Part shown: one piece after another, positions 44,101 to 51,171 of the stretch
Layout of the letters: every line of letters begins with the position of its first letter
How positions within the stretch are numbered: position 1 is the stretch's first letter
Source of the DNA: Megaustenia siamemsis
Taxonomy: Eukaryota; Mollusca; Gastropoda; Stylommatophora; Ariophantidae
Direction of reading: 5' to 3'
Length of the DNA: 64,000 nucleotides
NCBI GenBank assembly: GCA_032433765.1
Contig: JAVIAB010000059.1
Coordinates: 61,096,582-61,160,581, forward strand
Notes under the pieces: model-generated
Database searches by the model: none
Seen by the model: the letters and a program-made list of their open reading frames with translations, nothing else
What the model was told of the DNA's origin: nothing
Position numbers and translations under genes: made by a program

Positions 44101-47100
44101 ATATTCATTATTGCTACAACCTCTGTTCTGATCAAACAGGACAATATTGACACAAAACAAATTTCGCTACACTAACAAAAGTCCATGAGATAATTTAAGG
44201 AAATTATTAATATCTTTTCAGTACTATCTTTACTGCTTTTTTCCTATTACTGGTGTCTGCTTGGGGAAATTGTAGGAATGGAGAATAAAGGGCACTGTCC
44301 AGTGCAGTTGCCGTGATGTGTTCAGGATTGAATTATCTCTTCCTCGATGAGAAAAATTCTGTCCAGGCATTAGCATACAGCCTGCTCTTTCAAACTCAGA
44401 GAGCACCAGCAGCATAGTTGTTAGCATGCTGGTTTGGCAGTAAAGTGAACGTGAGTTCATTCCTAGTTTGACACTCTCCGGTCAGCCCAACTAATAAAGA
44501 AATATGTATCTAACCGCTAGAATTAGGGACATAAAATTCAGCAAGAAAGAGGACTGGTCCCCTCACTTCCAACTGATGTGACTTTGTAAATATGAAGTTT
44601 ATGTTTTCAGCATTCACCTTGAAATGGACACGGATCCATTCTGTAACTAATGTACACGGACACATCCATTTTCTACATAAGTAGATTTTGCTTGCTTAAC
44701 AATTTTGCTTGGGCAACAGCCATGTTGACCTACTTTCCTTAACTTTTAATTGACAAAGTTCTTTAATGTGCACAGAAAGTTCGCCATTATCCAAGAGAGC
44801 TAGACTTCAGATCTCATAACCCATAGACCTCAGAAGGGTAAAGGAACAAATAAACTACATATTTGAAGAGCAATGGGGCCCTTGGTAGCCTAGTTGGGAA
44901 AACCACTCAACTGGGCTACCGACGTTCGGACAACCTGTGTTTAATTCCCGCTGGAATCAGTGTGAGTTGTTCTCGTGATTGGGAAAAAAATACTCCCACG
45001 GTCAAACCAGCCTCTGGCAGAAATCAATACTAGGGTAATACTCTGGGAAGATGAGCAATGCCGCCTCGCATCGTGAGTTTCGATGTTTGAAGCGTTGCTG
45101 TCCTGAAGTCTCAGAACACTTCTAGATAGACGGCCAAGCACAAATGGGTGGAAACTCGTATACTACAACGCCAATTCAAGTCTCATACTTTACCTTTACC
45201 TTTGAAGAGCAAGTGAACTCAGTATCTTTTTGTTCAGAGGCCAGCATCTTTCCTCTAGACCACCTACCCCTTATATAAAGTTTAATCCTTAACTCCTCTG
45301 TGACTGTGTTGTGTTATATGTTACAGAACATCATTTTTGTAACCACATCTTCTTCTTTACATTCACCCCATAAGTGGACCTCAATGTGTTGTGTTTATAG
45401 TTTACAGCAAAGCCATGATGTCTGCTCCTTTAGGCCTGACATTTCCCACTTTGGCCTGGATAGATTTGCTTGACAATTTTGCCCAAATAGCAGCCCTTTT
45501 TAGTCTAGTCTTTTCTACTTTTAACCCTAGATTTTGACACCTTCATAAAAAATACAAACTCAAAAAAATACAAATTCTTATAATTCAACAGTTTGCTGCG
45601 GGCAGACATCCCCTGTCTCCCCCCTCCTCCTCTCTCCTCCCCCCATCTATTGTCCTTTCGGGCCGAAGACGGCACATAGGGCAGAACCACAATCTCAAAA
45701 ACAGAAACCTTGCGGGCCAAAGCGGCACATATTGCAGAGATCACTGCTTCCAAAACTTATGGCTCTGTTTCCATAACAATACTTTTTACAATGACAGCTT
45801 GTCAAGCCATCGATCAACCTCCTTAGTCACCTCTTACAACATGCCTGGAAGGTCACAGTGTCACTATTCTTTACTTCCCTCATAATGAGGCCCGGTAACA
45901 CACAGGAGCCCCTCTCTATACCTTCCTAATTATTGCTACTGGTGACCCCTGAGTGTTGGATTTCTTTCCTTCTATGTTGGATTTATTTTCAAACACCACA
46001 TGCGCTTCGTAAAAATTATGAAGCTGTTTTTTTTTTTTTTTTGGTGTTTTTTTTTTATTTTTAATATAAAAATATAGCCAATTTTCAAGAAATTTTTTTT
46101 TTTTTTTTAATGACGGGGAAATCTTTTTTACCATTAGTGAGATATCAAGCAAACCTTTGTAACATGGTATAGGCAGTGAACGAGGCTAAGTGGAAGCTGA
46201 ACATGCAGCTGGAATGACAGATTGGCAGCAGATATGTCAATAGCCAGCATAACACCTCTGGTATGCCATGCAGTCGAATTTCAGGCCATAAGTTGAACCT
46301 AAGCCTGAAAATGATCACCACATCCAATTCCCATGTCTCTCCTTGTGTAAATACACATCTGTGTAGCAAACATTCAAAGAGAATACTATTTTCTGAACTC
46401 CAAATATAACATTTTAGTGTTTGTAATTTTTACAAAGGTATCATAAAAATGTAACTCACAGATAGAGGTCATAATCTAGGGTTAATTGCTAATGGTTCTT
46501 TAATATGTATGAGTGCGTACTGAACCTCCTTTTTTTTGACCATTTTCTGAGAAGGCTGGATGGACATCAAATCTCTCAACTCAGAGACCAAAATAAGGTA
46601 TAAGTAAAGTAAAGAGCCCTGTCACACCACGTGGCATATAAGGAATATGGTGTTAGTGACCATAATTTTTGCAGACCCTCAGCATGTGATTTTTGGGGTA
46701 ACATGATCTGTATTACGCCCGTGCCACTTTACTTTCCCAGAAAAAACCAGGTACTCCTTTAAGGCCGGGTGAACTCGGGAGCCATTGATCAGGATCGAAC
46801 CCGACCTCTTGTCCTTTGTAGACCAGTTCACTAACCACTGAACTATCGCAGCTGAAGGGATGGTATAGCCACACACCAAAATAATGCTGTTTTAAAGTGG
46901 AAGATCACTGCCTGAGTTAGCTTTCAAATTCGAACCTTCTTGTTCTGAGTCTTACCTCTAGTCCATTCAGCCAATCCCATTAAATTGTTATGATTAGATT
47001 TTTTTATATGCTTTAATATATTACACACTTCTTTATGTTTTTGTTCAGGCTGTTTATGGTGTTTTAAACTCGATTGAGGGCTGTGGTGCTTTCCAAGATG

Positions 47101-47228
47101 CACTGAATAACACCAAGATAGGACAATGGTACGACCGCACAAAGAATGCTGTCCAGAACCATCACGGTGCACTTCCACACAACACCAAAAGCTTGCCATC
47201 AGACAAACCAAAATTAAAAAAAGATTGA
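28828..47228 (+). CDS. PTGES2: Prostaglandin E synthase 2 (membrane-associated PGES-2), six coding exons
   Basis: Six exons with canonical GT-AG junctions join in frame (28828-29136, 33851-34066, 39754-39953, 41421-41633, 43113-43230, 47049-47228) to give 411 residues; human PTGES2 has 377. Residues 58-79 form the N-terminal membrane segment after a basic leader, as expected for a Golgi/mitochondria-associated precursor that can be processed to a soluble form. A thioredoxin/glutaredoxin-like domain holds LTLYQFQTCPFCCKVRA with the CxxC pair at Cys123/Cys126, and KVPILVAE with the cis-proline at Pro162. MDSTVIVSVLESYL follows. The GST-C-like domain has the family hallmarks [34 protein letters not shown] and AVYGVLNSIEG. 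The family converts PGH2 to PGE2 in vitro; with bound glutathione and haem it can instead degrade PGH2, and its in vivo role is debated. All catalytic positions I can place are kept. The introns (4.7, 5.7, 1.5, 1.5 and 3.8 kb) are full of retroelements, but no exon is hit. The assignment is firm. Confidence 0.96.
29763..30015 (+). mobile_element. SINE-A in PTGES2 intron 1
   Basis: GGGAGCCGTGATAGCTCAGT head with an intact box A. Box B is eroded (GGTCAATCCTGA), there is a short deletion after GTGAACT, and the 3' end CACTTGGCGTGACAAGGCTC is followed by TCTCTTTTTTT. Confidence 0.85.
30016..31199. other. PTGES2 intron 1, unassigned part
   Basis: No domain in the open frames (for example 30142-30594) and no recognised repeat. 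It is likely intronic unique sequence or very old repeat. Confidence 0.4.
31200..31700 (+). repeat. Repeat D, longest copy (intron 1)
   Basis: From TATTGGTTATGGAAGGCCTC to ATGTATGGCGCTTGATGATG. It includes the CCCGTGCCAGTGGAATCATC core and the 3' part shared with LINE tails (GAGGAAACTGCAACAACGAA, GTTCCTGCCGCCTATCCATC). Confidence 0.75.
31701..32215. other. PTGES2 intron 1, unassigned part
   Basis: Nothing recognised. The open frame 31622-31933 is an extension of repeat D sequence without domains. Confidence 0.35.
32216..32335 (-). mobile_element. SINE-C head (tRNA-like)
   Basis: Minus-strand sense: GCTGGGTGGTCTAGGGGTAA + GATGTCTACCTCTGGACAAG, then B-box-like GGTTCAATTGC. The same head seeds the 52-bp satellite at 53.2 kb; another decayed one is at 46905-46980. 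Confidence 0.65.
32581..32822 (-). mobile_element. tRNA-like SINE, other family
   Basis: Minus-strand sense GGAGGCCTGATTAGTCTTGA, then box B GAGTTCAAATCC (32757-32772). The body runs left through GCCGAAAGGCCCGGCTTG-like sequence. Single copy in the window. Confidence 0.5.
32823..33850. other. PTGES2 intron 1, 3' part
   Basis: No gene. A GTA/TAG-rich simple tract lies at ~33410-33550. The rest is AT-rich and ends in the polypyrimidine-poor acceptor TTATTACAG at 33850. Confidence 0.45.
33851..34066 (+). CDS. PTGES2: PTGES2 exon 2
   Basis: 72 codons, phase 0 on both sides, acceptor ATTACAG|GTT, donor GTG|GTGAGT. Encodes the thioredoxin-like core with YQFQTCPFCC and KVPILVAE. Confidence 0.95.
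34190..34545 (-). pseudogene. LINE-1 C-terminal fragment in intron 2
   Basis: Minus strand: MGFLRRMLKVPWTAKKTNGE, NTKRELLKNIRKKQSTFYGH, GKLEYLVTTGKIKGKRD. The ATCATCATG tail is at the left edge. An (AATAA)n-like stretch lies on the right. Confidence 0.88.
34562..34990 (+). repeat. Repeat D in intron 2
   Basis: ATGGTTATAGCTACAGTTAT to CATATTTACCGGAAGTTCAT, colinear with 4811-5240. Confidence 0.72.
34991..35540. other. PTGES2 intron 2, probable LINE-2-like scrap
   Basis: A minus-oriented stretch at 34995-35190 resembles a decayed LINE-2 C-terminus (AAGTCTCATCTATAACCATG, TGATTAGAAGAAACAACCAA). The remainder is unassigned. Confidence 0.35.
35545..35905 (-). repeat. Repeat G, inverted copy
   Basis: Reverse complement of 8270-8665 over most of its length: GACCCACAGCTGATGGCTTG, CTAACCTGCCTAGTCTGGCC, GGACACGCCCACTTAATGTT. 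Confidence 0.7.
35910..36080 (-). pseudogene. LINE-7 3' end fragment
   Basis: Reverse complement of 50770-50935: CTTATGCTGGATGCTGTTTT, CAGATCTGGCCACAGAATGA, GTCTGACTTCATCCCCTTTC. It is the Cys-rich terminal region. Confidence 0.75.
36081..36335. other. PTGES2 intron 2, unassigned
   Basis: No feature recognised. Confidence 0.35.
36340..36945 (-). pseudogene. LINE-1 C-terminal region, well preserved
   Basis: The minus-strand frame 36431-36940 (169 residues) reads FKYLGTIITSDGRCTTEIKS, AQAKIAFQKIKNILCNKSMS, RVHRCYIEPILTYRSESWTV, FLRRMLKVPWTAKKTNEEVL, GHIMRRKLEYLVTTGKIKGK. It ends with an ATCATCATCATG tail at 36341-36352. It gives the clearest view of LINE-1 downstream of the RT domain. Confidence 0.9.
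37005..37180 (+). mobile_element. SINE-A, very degenerate
   Basis: Keeps only GGCTGTTGTTAGTGAACTGG, CAAATGGGTACC...GATTTTT, and GTTGACCATGTTACCCCCAA in the right order and spacing. Confidence 0.55.
37181..37556. other. PTGES2 intron 2, unassigned
   Basis: Nothing recognised. C- and A-rich homopolymer patches lie at 37255-37275. Confidence 0.35.
37557..37695 (+). repeat. 32-bp tandem repeat, about 4 units
   Basis: ATTTGCTGCTTGTGCTAGCT + GTGAATGCCACA repeated four times with one or two changes, the last unit decayed. Confidence 0.92.
37696..38425. other. PTGES2 intron 2, unassigned
   Basis: No gene or repeat assigned. Confidence 0.35.
38426..38980 (+). mobile_element. Old SINE-A split by a LINE-4 insertion
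   Basis: The SINE-A head AGGGAGCCGTAATTAATGAT starts at ~38428 and runs to 38552. It resumes after the LINE-4 at 38937 with GAGTTAGTGCTGGCATAATT, CTGGCCACTTTAC. Box A and box B are both eroded. Confidence 0.8.
38553..38936 (+). mobile_element. LINE-4 3' fragment with 12-bp target-site duplication
   Basis: Bounded by GAGTTAGTGCTG at 38541-38552 and 38937-38948. It encodes remnants including [20 protein letters not shown] (in a frame read across small gaps), RMAWKVFVEDLCSTGS, then a (GAA)n tail. Confidence 0.92.
38981..39045. repeat. (TA)n microsatellites
   Basis: TATATATATATATA at 38978-38991 and CTATATATATATAG at ~39033-39046. The second is the target of the SINE-A below. Confidence 0.85.
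39049..39311 (-). mobile_element. SINE-A, full length
   Basis: Minus-strand sense. Head GGGAGCCGCGATAGCTCAGT with box A, then box B GGTTCGATCCC. The body and CACTTGGCGTGACGGGGGTA + CTTTACTTTTTTTT are at the left. Flanked by ACTATATATATAG-type copies of the (TA)n target. Confidence 0.92.
39405..39525 (-). pseudogene. LINE-4 3' end, short
   Basis: Reverse complement of the LINE-4 end: (TTC)n, CAGCTCCCTGTGGAGCATAG, CAACAAACACTTTCCAAGCC, ATTCCATGTCTTCCC. Confidence 0.85.
39754..39953 (+). CDS. PTGES2: PTGES2 exon 3
   Basis: Acceptor TTTTTTGCAG|ACA, donor AGAAT|GTAAGA, leaving phase 2. Encodes TIMDSTVIVSVLESYL, SKYVSYYPCL and TNKYFIMFQDTGEL, the linker into the GST-C-like domain. Confidence 0.94.
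40200..40960 (+). pseudogene. LINE-2 C-terminal region in intron 3
   Basis: The plus-strand frame 40226-40618 reads NFIYLGSYIDWKGDTSKEIR, KAAMSRSLEKLWKSKLISTN, TYACESWKTTRD-like and RKILGIVWNEFKTNEEIKEI. A TAA then interrupts before the SYVGHVMRRDN segment. It ends in ATGGGCCGGCTATGGCTCAA + AGGTCAATAGATAGATAG. Confidence 0.88.
41143..41346. repeat. Foldback (hairpin) repeat in intron 3
   Basis: The left arm (ATCATTTCAGGGGAAGAGGT, ACAACACTCGAGGAAAAAAA) and the right arm (TTTTTTTCCAAGTGTTGTAA, ACCTCATCCCCTGAAATGAC) are reverse complements over ~85 bp with a ~35-bp loop. Confidence 0.85.
41421..41633 (+). CDS. PTGES2: PTGES2 exon 4
   Basis: Acceptor TATATTTCAG|TGA (completes ATT), donor TCTAG|GTGAGC, phase 2. 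Encodes [32 protein letters not shown] and YVGAAVMYVLGKVLKSR, closely following the vertebrate protein. Confidence 0.95.
41900..42345 (-). pseudogene. LINE-1 C-terminal fragment in intron 4
   Basis: Minus strand: MWFYRRMLRIPWTAKKSNEN, AKRELISNIRKKQSSFFGHV, REQLEYIVTTGKIEG (42056-42247) and the 3' KVVERHDH region. Its right edge runs into a LINE-4 piece. Confidence 0.85.
42346..42717 (+). pseudogene. LINE-4 3' fragment in intron 4
   Basis: Starts AATGAATGCTTACACAGAAT like 38570 and ends at GGGAGCTGAAAGGTAAAAGA + (GAA)n. The sequence is close to 38553-38936. Confidence 0.88.
42718..43010 (+). pseudogene. LINE-2 3' end in intron 4
   Basis: AAGCAAGCCCTCAGTGGGAA onward encodes KRKRDRPRETLRRTLIREAE and GIGSLNEIELLAQNRDEW. 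It ends CTATGCCCTATGGGCTGACC + (GATA)n at ~42976-43002. Confidence 0.88.
43113..43230 (+). CDS. PTGES2: PTGES2 exon 5
   Basis: Acceptor GTTCTGCAG|GTA, donor GATTTG|GTAATT, ends in phase 0. Encodes NLKDDVRQSLYDACNEWLNV and [14 protein letters not shown], the GST-C helix cap. Confidence 0.95.
43231..43745. other. PTGES2 intron 5, unassigned
   Basis: No repeat family recognised apart from a short (TA)n at 43295-43307. Confidence 0.4.
43750..44008 (-). mobile_element. SINE-A with ~13-bp target-site duplication
   Basis: Minus-strand sense with box A TAGCTCAGTGG and box B GGTTCGATCAC-like. The 3' end is GGGTACTTTACTTTATTTTT. Flanks GTATAAATACAGT (left) and GTATAATTACAGT (right) differ by one base. 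Confidence 0.9.
44009..44870. other. PTGES2 intron 5, unassigned, with a tRNA-like scrap
   Basis: At 44395-44475 a tRNA-like segment (AGCATAGTTGTTAGCATGCT ... GTGAGTTCATTCC) may be a SINE head. Otherwise nothing recognised. Confidence 0.4.
44877..45200 (+). mobile_element. SINE-B, plus orientation
   Basis: Head GGGCCCTTGGTAGCCTAGTT with box A TAGCCTAGTTG and B-box GTTTAATTCCC. The body mirrors 10441-10763 and ends CTCATACTTTACC. Confidence 0.85.
45201..46598. other. PTGES2 intron 5, unassigned
   Basis: A SINE-C-like head scrap (AGGCCAGCATCTTTCCTCTA) lies at 45235-45275. There are a C/T-rich stretch at 45609-45650 and two T-rich runs at 46027-46110. No genes. Confidence 0.4.
46603..46854 (-). 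mobile_element. SINE-A in intron 5
   Basis: Minus-strand sense, head with AGCTGCGATAGTTCAGTGGT and box B GGTTCGATCC, 3' end CACGTGGTGTGACAGGGCTC + TTTACTTTACTT. Confidence 0.85.
46905..46985 (-). mobile_element. SINE-C head, degenerate
   Basis: AAATTCGAACCTTCTTGTTC + TGAGTCTTACCTCTAGTCCA, colinear with the seed of the 52-bp satellite at 53155-53215. Confidence 0.55.
47049..47228 (+). CDS. PTGES2: PTGES2 exon 6 (terminal)
   Basis: Acceptor TTTTTGTTCAG|GCT, 59 codons and TGA at 47226-47228. Encodes AVYGVLNSIEGCGAFQDALN and IGQWYDRTKNAVQNHHGAL, then a lysine-rich tail slightly longer than in vertebrates. Confidence 0.95.
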   Translation, partial: AVYGVLNSIEGCGAFQDALNNTKIGQWYDRTKNAVQNHHGALPHNTKSLPSDKPKLKKD

Positions 47229-47273
47229 GTTAATCCTAACAAAGTGATATTATTAAAATATTGATTAATAGAA

Positions 47274-47279
47274 AATAAA
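47274..47279 (+). terminator. Candidate PTGES2 polyadenylation signal
   Basis: AATAAA 46 bp after the stop codon. Its position is plausible for a very short 3' UTR, and other AT-rich signals lie further on. Confidence 0.5.
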
Positions 47280-47429
47280 TGGATTCTGCTGTGCAGCCAT
47301 TCTGCATTAGAGCTTGAAAAAATGTATGTACTATTTTAAGTATTATTGCTAGTTTTTGGCTTTAAGGTGTTTAATTACAGACCAATCCTAACATTTTGGT
47401 TTATATCTTCTTAAGTAAATTAAACATAC

Positions 47430-47815
47430 TGTTAGCTATATTCTTTGGATATTAACAACCTATGTATTACCCACTCTTACTTATGCATGTAAGTGCTGGA
47501 AAAAAGTCAAGAATTAGAAAATAAATTAAATGCATTTGAATACAACGGCCTCAGGAAAATACTTTGTATACCATGGAATGAATTAATACTAGTGCAGAAA
47601 TAAGAGAAATGATGAATGCATGCACAGATATCATCTATGATCAATAGAAGTCAATATGTTGACCATGTGATGAGAAGAGGTAACATGAGAATCTCAAAGC
47701 AAGTGTTCAAATAAGGACTAGAGGGTAAAAGAAAAAGAGGCTGACGTAGAGAAAAACTTAAAAAGAACATTGAGGTGAGAGGCAACCACAGCAGTCATCC
47801 CCTGACAAAGCTATG
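47430..47815 (+). pseudogene. LINE-2 C-terminal fragment, old
   Basis: Diverged but colinear: TATGTATTACCCACTCTTAC, GAAAATACTTTGTATACCAT, TGATGAGAAGAGGTAACATG, GTAAAAGAAAAAGAGGCTGA, CGTAGAGAAAAACTTAAAAA. Confidence 0.75.
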
Positions 47816-48280
47816 TAAATGTAGATACTCCAATCACCTAATTGTTTGAGTCTTGGATTATTCTCAGATTGTTGATATGTTCCGATTCACCTGAGAATTG
47901 AGAAGAGCAATGTGGTCCACACCCACCTCCCTGGAAGAGAAACTATATGGGGCAATCGAATCACTTAAACAGACAGCTGACCTCATGAGAGAGTATGAAA
48001 TCCTACTCTGATTGAGTCTTGATCGCAGAGAGAGAATTCACCTGAGCCAGCATGATGCTCTTACTTGCATTCCCCTTAATTTCTAGTATCTTTAATAGAT
48101 TGTAGGGGGATGTAGCCATGAAGCCTCTTGCACCAACTTCCACAGCTGCCATCCTGACTTGGGATCTCTTCTGTCACAGTTCGGTGGCGAGACTCTTGTA
48201 TTTGGCTAGCTTAAATATATTCTTTTCCAACAAGGAAATAACTGGAGGCAAAATGAGCACAATACAATCTTCATCCCAAC
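47816..48280. other. Intergenic, unassigned
   Basis: No domain in the short frames. The sequence is less AT-rich and could be a decayed gene or retroelement, but I cannot support either. Confidence 0.3.
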
Positions 48281-48282
48281 GT

Positions 48283-48705
48283 TGTGCTACCAATGCCAGA
48301 CCTGGACTCTAGATGACAGGAACAATAAGAAAAATAACCTCTACTGAGATGAAATGTGTTAGACGTGTGACAGGAAACGATCTGAGAGATAAGATCAGAA
48401 ATGAAGAACTGAGAAAAAAAGCTAGGAATAGCCCCCGCCATAGAATATATACGGAAACAACAGACAAAATGGTTTGGCCGCATGACAAGGCAGAAATATC
48501 AAAACACAACACAACGAGCCTTCAGCAAACATTGTGAGAACACCAGACCCAAGGGTCGACCACGAAAAAAATGGATCGATGGAATATTAGAAGCACAAGG
48601 AAACATAACAGCAGCAGAGGCGAACAGAAGAGAAAAAGACCGCAAATAATATCTCCCCTCGACACTGAAAGACATATGAGGAAGGAGAGAAGAAGAAATA
48701 TATGT
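48283..48705 (+). pseudogene. LINE-6 3' third
   Basis: Encodes CYQCQTWTLDDRNN-like residues, then KITSTEMKCVRRVTGNDLRD, KIRNEELRKKARNSPRHRIY, a shifted GRPRKKWIDGILEAQ and NITAAEANRREKDR, ending in GGAGAGAAGAAGAA. It shows how the RT at 7240-8191 joins the 3' ends at 7026 and 13478. Confidence 0.8.
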
Positions 48706-49090
48706 TGTTTCTTTATTTTGGATTTTAATGGTACAGTGAGCTCTATTAGGTTGAAGTGGGTCATATCTGGTGTGTACAGTGCAATGTCTAATTTCTCAAA
48801 ATAGATGCACTTATGAGAAGTAAAGGCTCTATACTGTACTCCAAAGTTGCATTAACACATTCCGTACCATGAGCCACAGTAGTAACTGACATGAGAGATC
48901 CAGGATTTAGCAGCTTTTAATTTAGTGACGTTTCCACAATTATTTCTGCTAAAACCTTGTCATCCTTTTATTTAACCTCTTTTCCGACTTCCTGGGCATA
49001 TTGTCCAAACTGTCTATTTAAGATCAATTTTCATTTATTTTCTTGCTGTTATTTCAAAATTGTTTAAACATTGTGCCAGAAGAAGGAGAA
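48706..49090. other. Intergenic, unassigned
   Basis: Nothing recognised. Confidence 0.35.
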
Positions 49091-49094
49091 AAGT

Positions 49095-49545
49095 GGTTCT
49101 TAAATGTTATGTAGAGCCAGTCTTAACATATGGATGTGAATCATGGAGAATAGGACAACAGACAAGAAAATCACTGGAGACTGTATAAATGTGGTTTTAC
49201 AGAAGAATGTTGAGAATACCATGGACAGCTAAGAAGAGTAATGAAAATGTTATGAAAGAGACTAACGCAAAAACAGAGCTAATTTCCAAAATTAGGAAGA
49301 AACAAACATCATTTTTGGCCATATAATAAGAAGGGAACAGTTGGAATATATTGTGACAACTGGGAAAATTGAGGGACAAAGAGATAGAGGGAAGCAAAGA
49401 GAAAACATACCAGACAGCTTAAGAGAATGGCTTTGCAGAAGGTCAGTAACAGAAATGGTAAATAACCGTTGAGGATGAAAGTTGTGGAAAGACATGATCA
49501 CCTACAGCAGCAGGCATGGTACTTAAAGATGATGATTAATCATAG
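49095..49545 (+). pseudogene. LINE-1 C-terminal fragment
   Basis: RRKVVLKCYVEPVLTYGCES, then frameshifted MLRIPWTAKKSNENVM and GHIIRREQLEYIVTTGK, ending GGCATGGTACTTAAAGATGA + TGATT. Confidence 0.85.
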
Positions 49546-49659
49546 TGAAAAACAGCCATGTCATAGTGTGTCAGACCCCTTGGTAGAGAATGTATTAATG
49601 TCACTAGATATCTTTGTTTCTTTCAACAAATAAATAATTTAGGTTATTATAATGTCATT

Positions 49660-50030
49660 TTAGATTAGAGGTCACAGAGATGGGATTTCTCAGAAGAATG
49701 TTGAAAGTTCCCTGGACAGCTAAAAAGACCAACGAGGAAATTCTCAAAGAGGCCAACACAAAAAGGGAGCTCCTAAAAGACATCAGAAAGTAACAATCAA
49801 CATTTTTCAGGCACATCGTGAGAAGAGGAAAATTGGAATACTTGGTTATACAACTGGCAAAATAAAAGGAAAGAGAGATCATGGACGTCAAGGAGAGAAA
49901 ATACTGGATAGCTTGGTGTCATGGCATGGAAAATAGTCAACAACAGAACTGATACAATGCACTGTAGATAGAAGATTGTAGAAGGACATGATCACCAACC
50001 GGTATGGCACATGATGATGTCATCTATAGT
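49660..50030 (+). pseudogene. LINE-1 C-terminal fragment, second subfamily
   Basis: Closer to 36340-36945 than to 49095: MGFLRRMLKVPWTAKKTNEE, TKRELLKDIRK then a stop, and the RRLxKDMITN end with CACATGATGATG. Two LINE-1 subfamilies thus lie 100 bp apart. Confidence 0.85.
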
Positions 50031-50311
50031 CAAGTTTAGCAAGTATTTCTATCAAGTTTGTCTTCTCTGTTCTATAGGCTAAGCAGCAAGTTAGTGTTTC
50101 ATTGGTTTTGGTCCATATTCTTCAGCACATGCAGACTAAGATACTCTTGTGGTAGTTTTACTACTTCTATACCTCATGCATAAGTTTCTCAATCACAAGA
50201 AAAGTTGATACTCTTCATAGAGATATCACTCTTGTACATAGCACTATCATCATCCTTTACCATCTCTATCTCTTGCATATATTTTTTGGCATCTGAATAT
50301 AGAACATTAAG
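50031..50311. other. Intergenic, unassigned
   Basis: Nothing recognised. Confidence 0.3.
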
Positions 50312-50491
50312 AAAATATGTCATTTACCATTACTAAGTTTAGCACATCCAATGCATGCTGGGCTATACAATTGATAGTACATCTTTACTGTACTGAGTTT
50401 GTTTGGTTTACTGTTTCAGATCTATTCCAGTGATAGTGCTTTTATTACTGCTGAGTTTTATTGAGTTATTATACCTTATAGTAATAAAGTC
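50312..50491 (+). repeat. 190-bp repeat shared with the TIR element at 25.5 kb
   Basis: AAAATATGTCATTTACCATT to TTATAGTAATAAAGTCAA, about 95% identical by eye to 25494-25682, with the same orientation and length. Confidence 0.85.
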
Positions 50492-50494
50492 AAA

Positions 50495-50960
50495 GTTCCA
50501 TCTATCATGGCAACACTTAGGAGTTAGAGACAAAGTGGCTGGGTCATGTTAGAAGGATGGACAGAAACTGTATTTGCAAACAATTATTAAATGGTGAACT
50601 TAGGGGACAGAAAAGACCAAAGTGCAGAACAGTGCTGAGATATAAGGATGTTTGCAGGGCTTTGTTGAGAGAGTTCTCTATCAGCAAAAGAAACTAGGAA
50701 AGTCTGGCATTTAATCTTAGCACATGCAGAAAAATAAAAAAAACAACAAGATAGCAACATGCAAGGGAGCATTTGTGTCAAAGTCAGAAGACAAAAGGCA
50801 CAAGAGAAAAGAAGATGAGGCCAGGTGCCACAGATACATCTTGTTCATTCTGCGGCCAGATCTGTCTATATTGGCAGATTCAACCATAAGAGAAACAGCT
50901 CAGTAAAACAGCATCCAGCATAAGACACTAATATATGACCAAACTATTGACAAAATCTTG
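50495..50960 (+). pseudogene. LINE-7 3' end with terminal Cys motif
   Basis: Encodes KWLGHVRRMDRNCICKQLLN, GELRGQKRPKCRTVLRYKDV, CRALLREFSISKRN, a stop, and finally TSCSFCGQICLYW, the C-terminal zinc-finger-like end common in these LINEs. Inverted sister fragment at 35910-36080. Confidence 0.8.
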
Positions 50961-51169
50961 ATTTCTTGCTACCAAGCATAGACACCATATACAGTAATAG
51001 AACTTCTCTTTAATTCAGACTTTGTGTAACTGTTACCTCAACCATTTATCAGAACTCTTTGTTTACAGTACAGAGTTTATCTAATTATTGCATATTTGCT
51101 TCATAATTAATAAATCATCTGATCCTCTACATAAAATTTCATTGGATAATATGTATTGAGTGTGTATTA
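50961..51169. other. Intergenic, unassigned
   Basis: AT-rich, nothing recognised. Confidence 0.3.
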
Positions 51170-51171
51170 TA

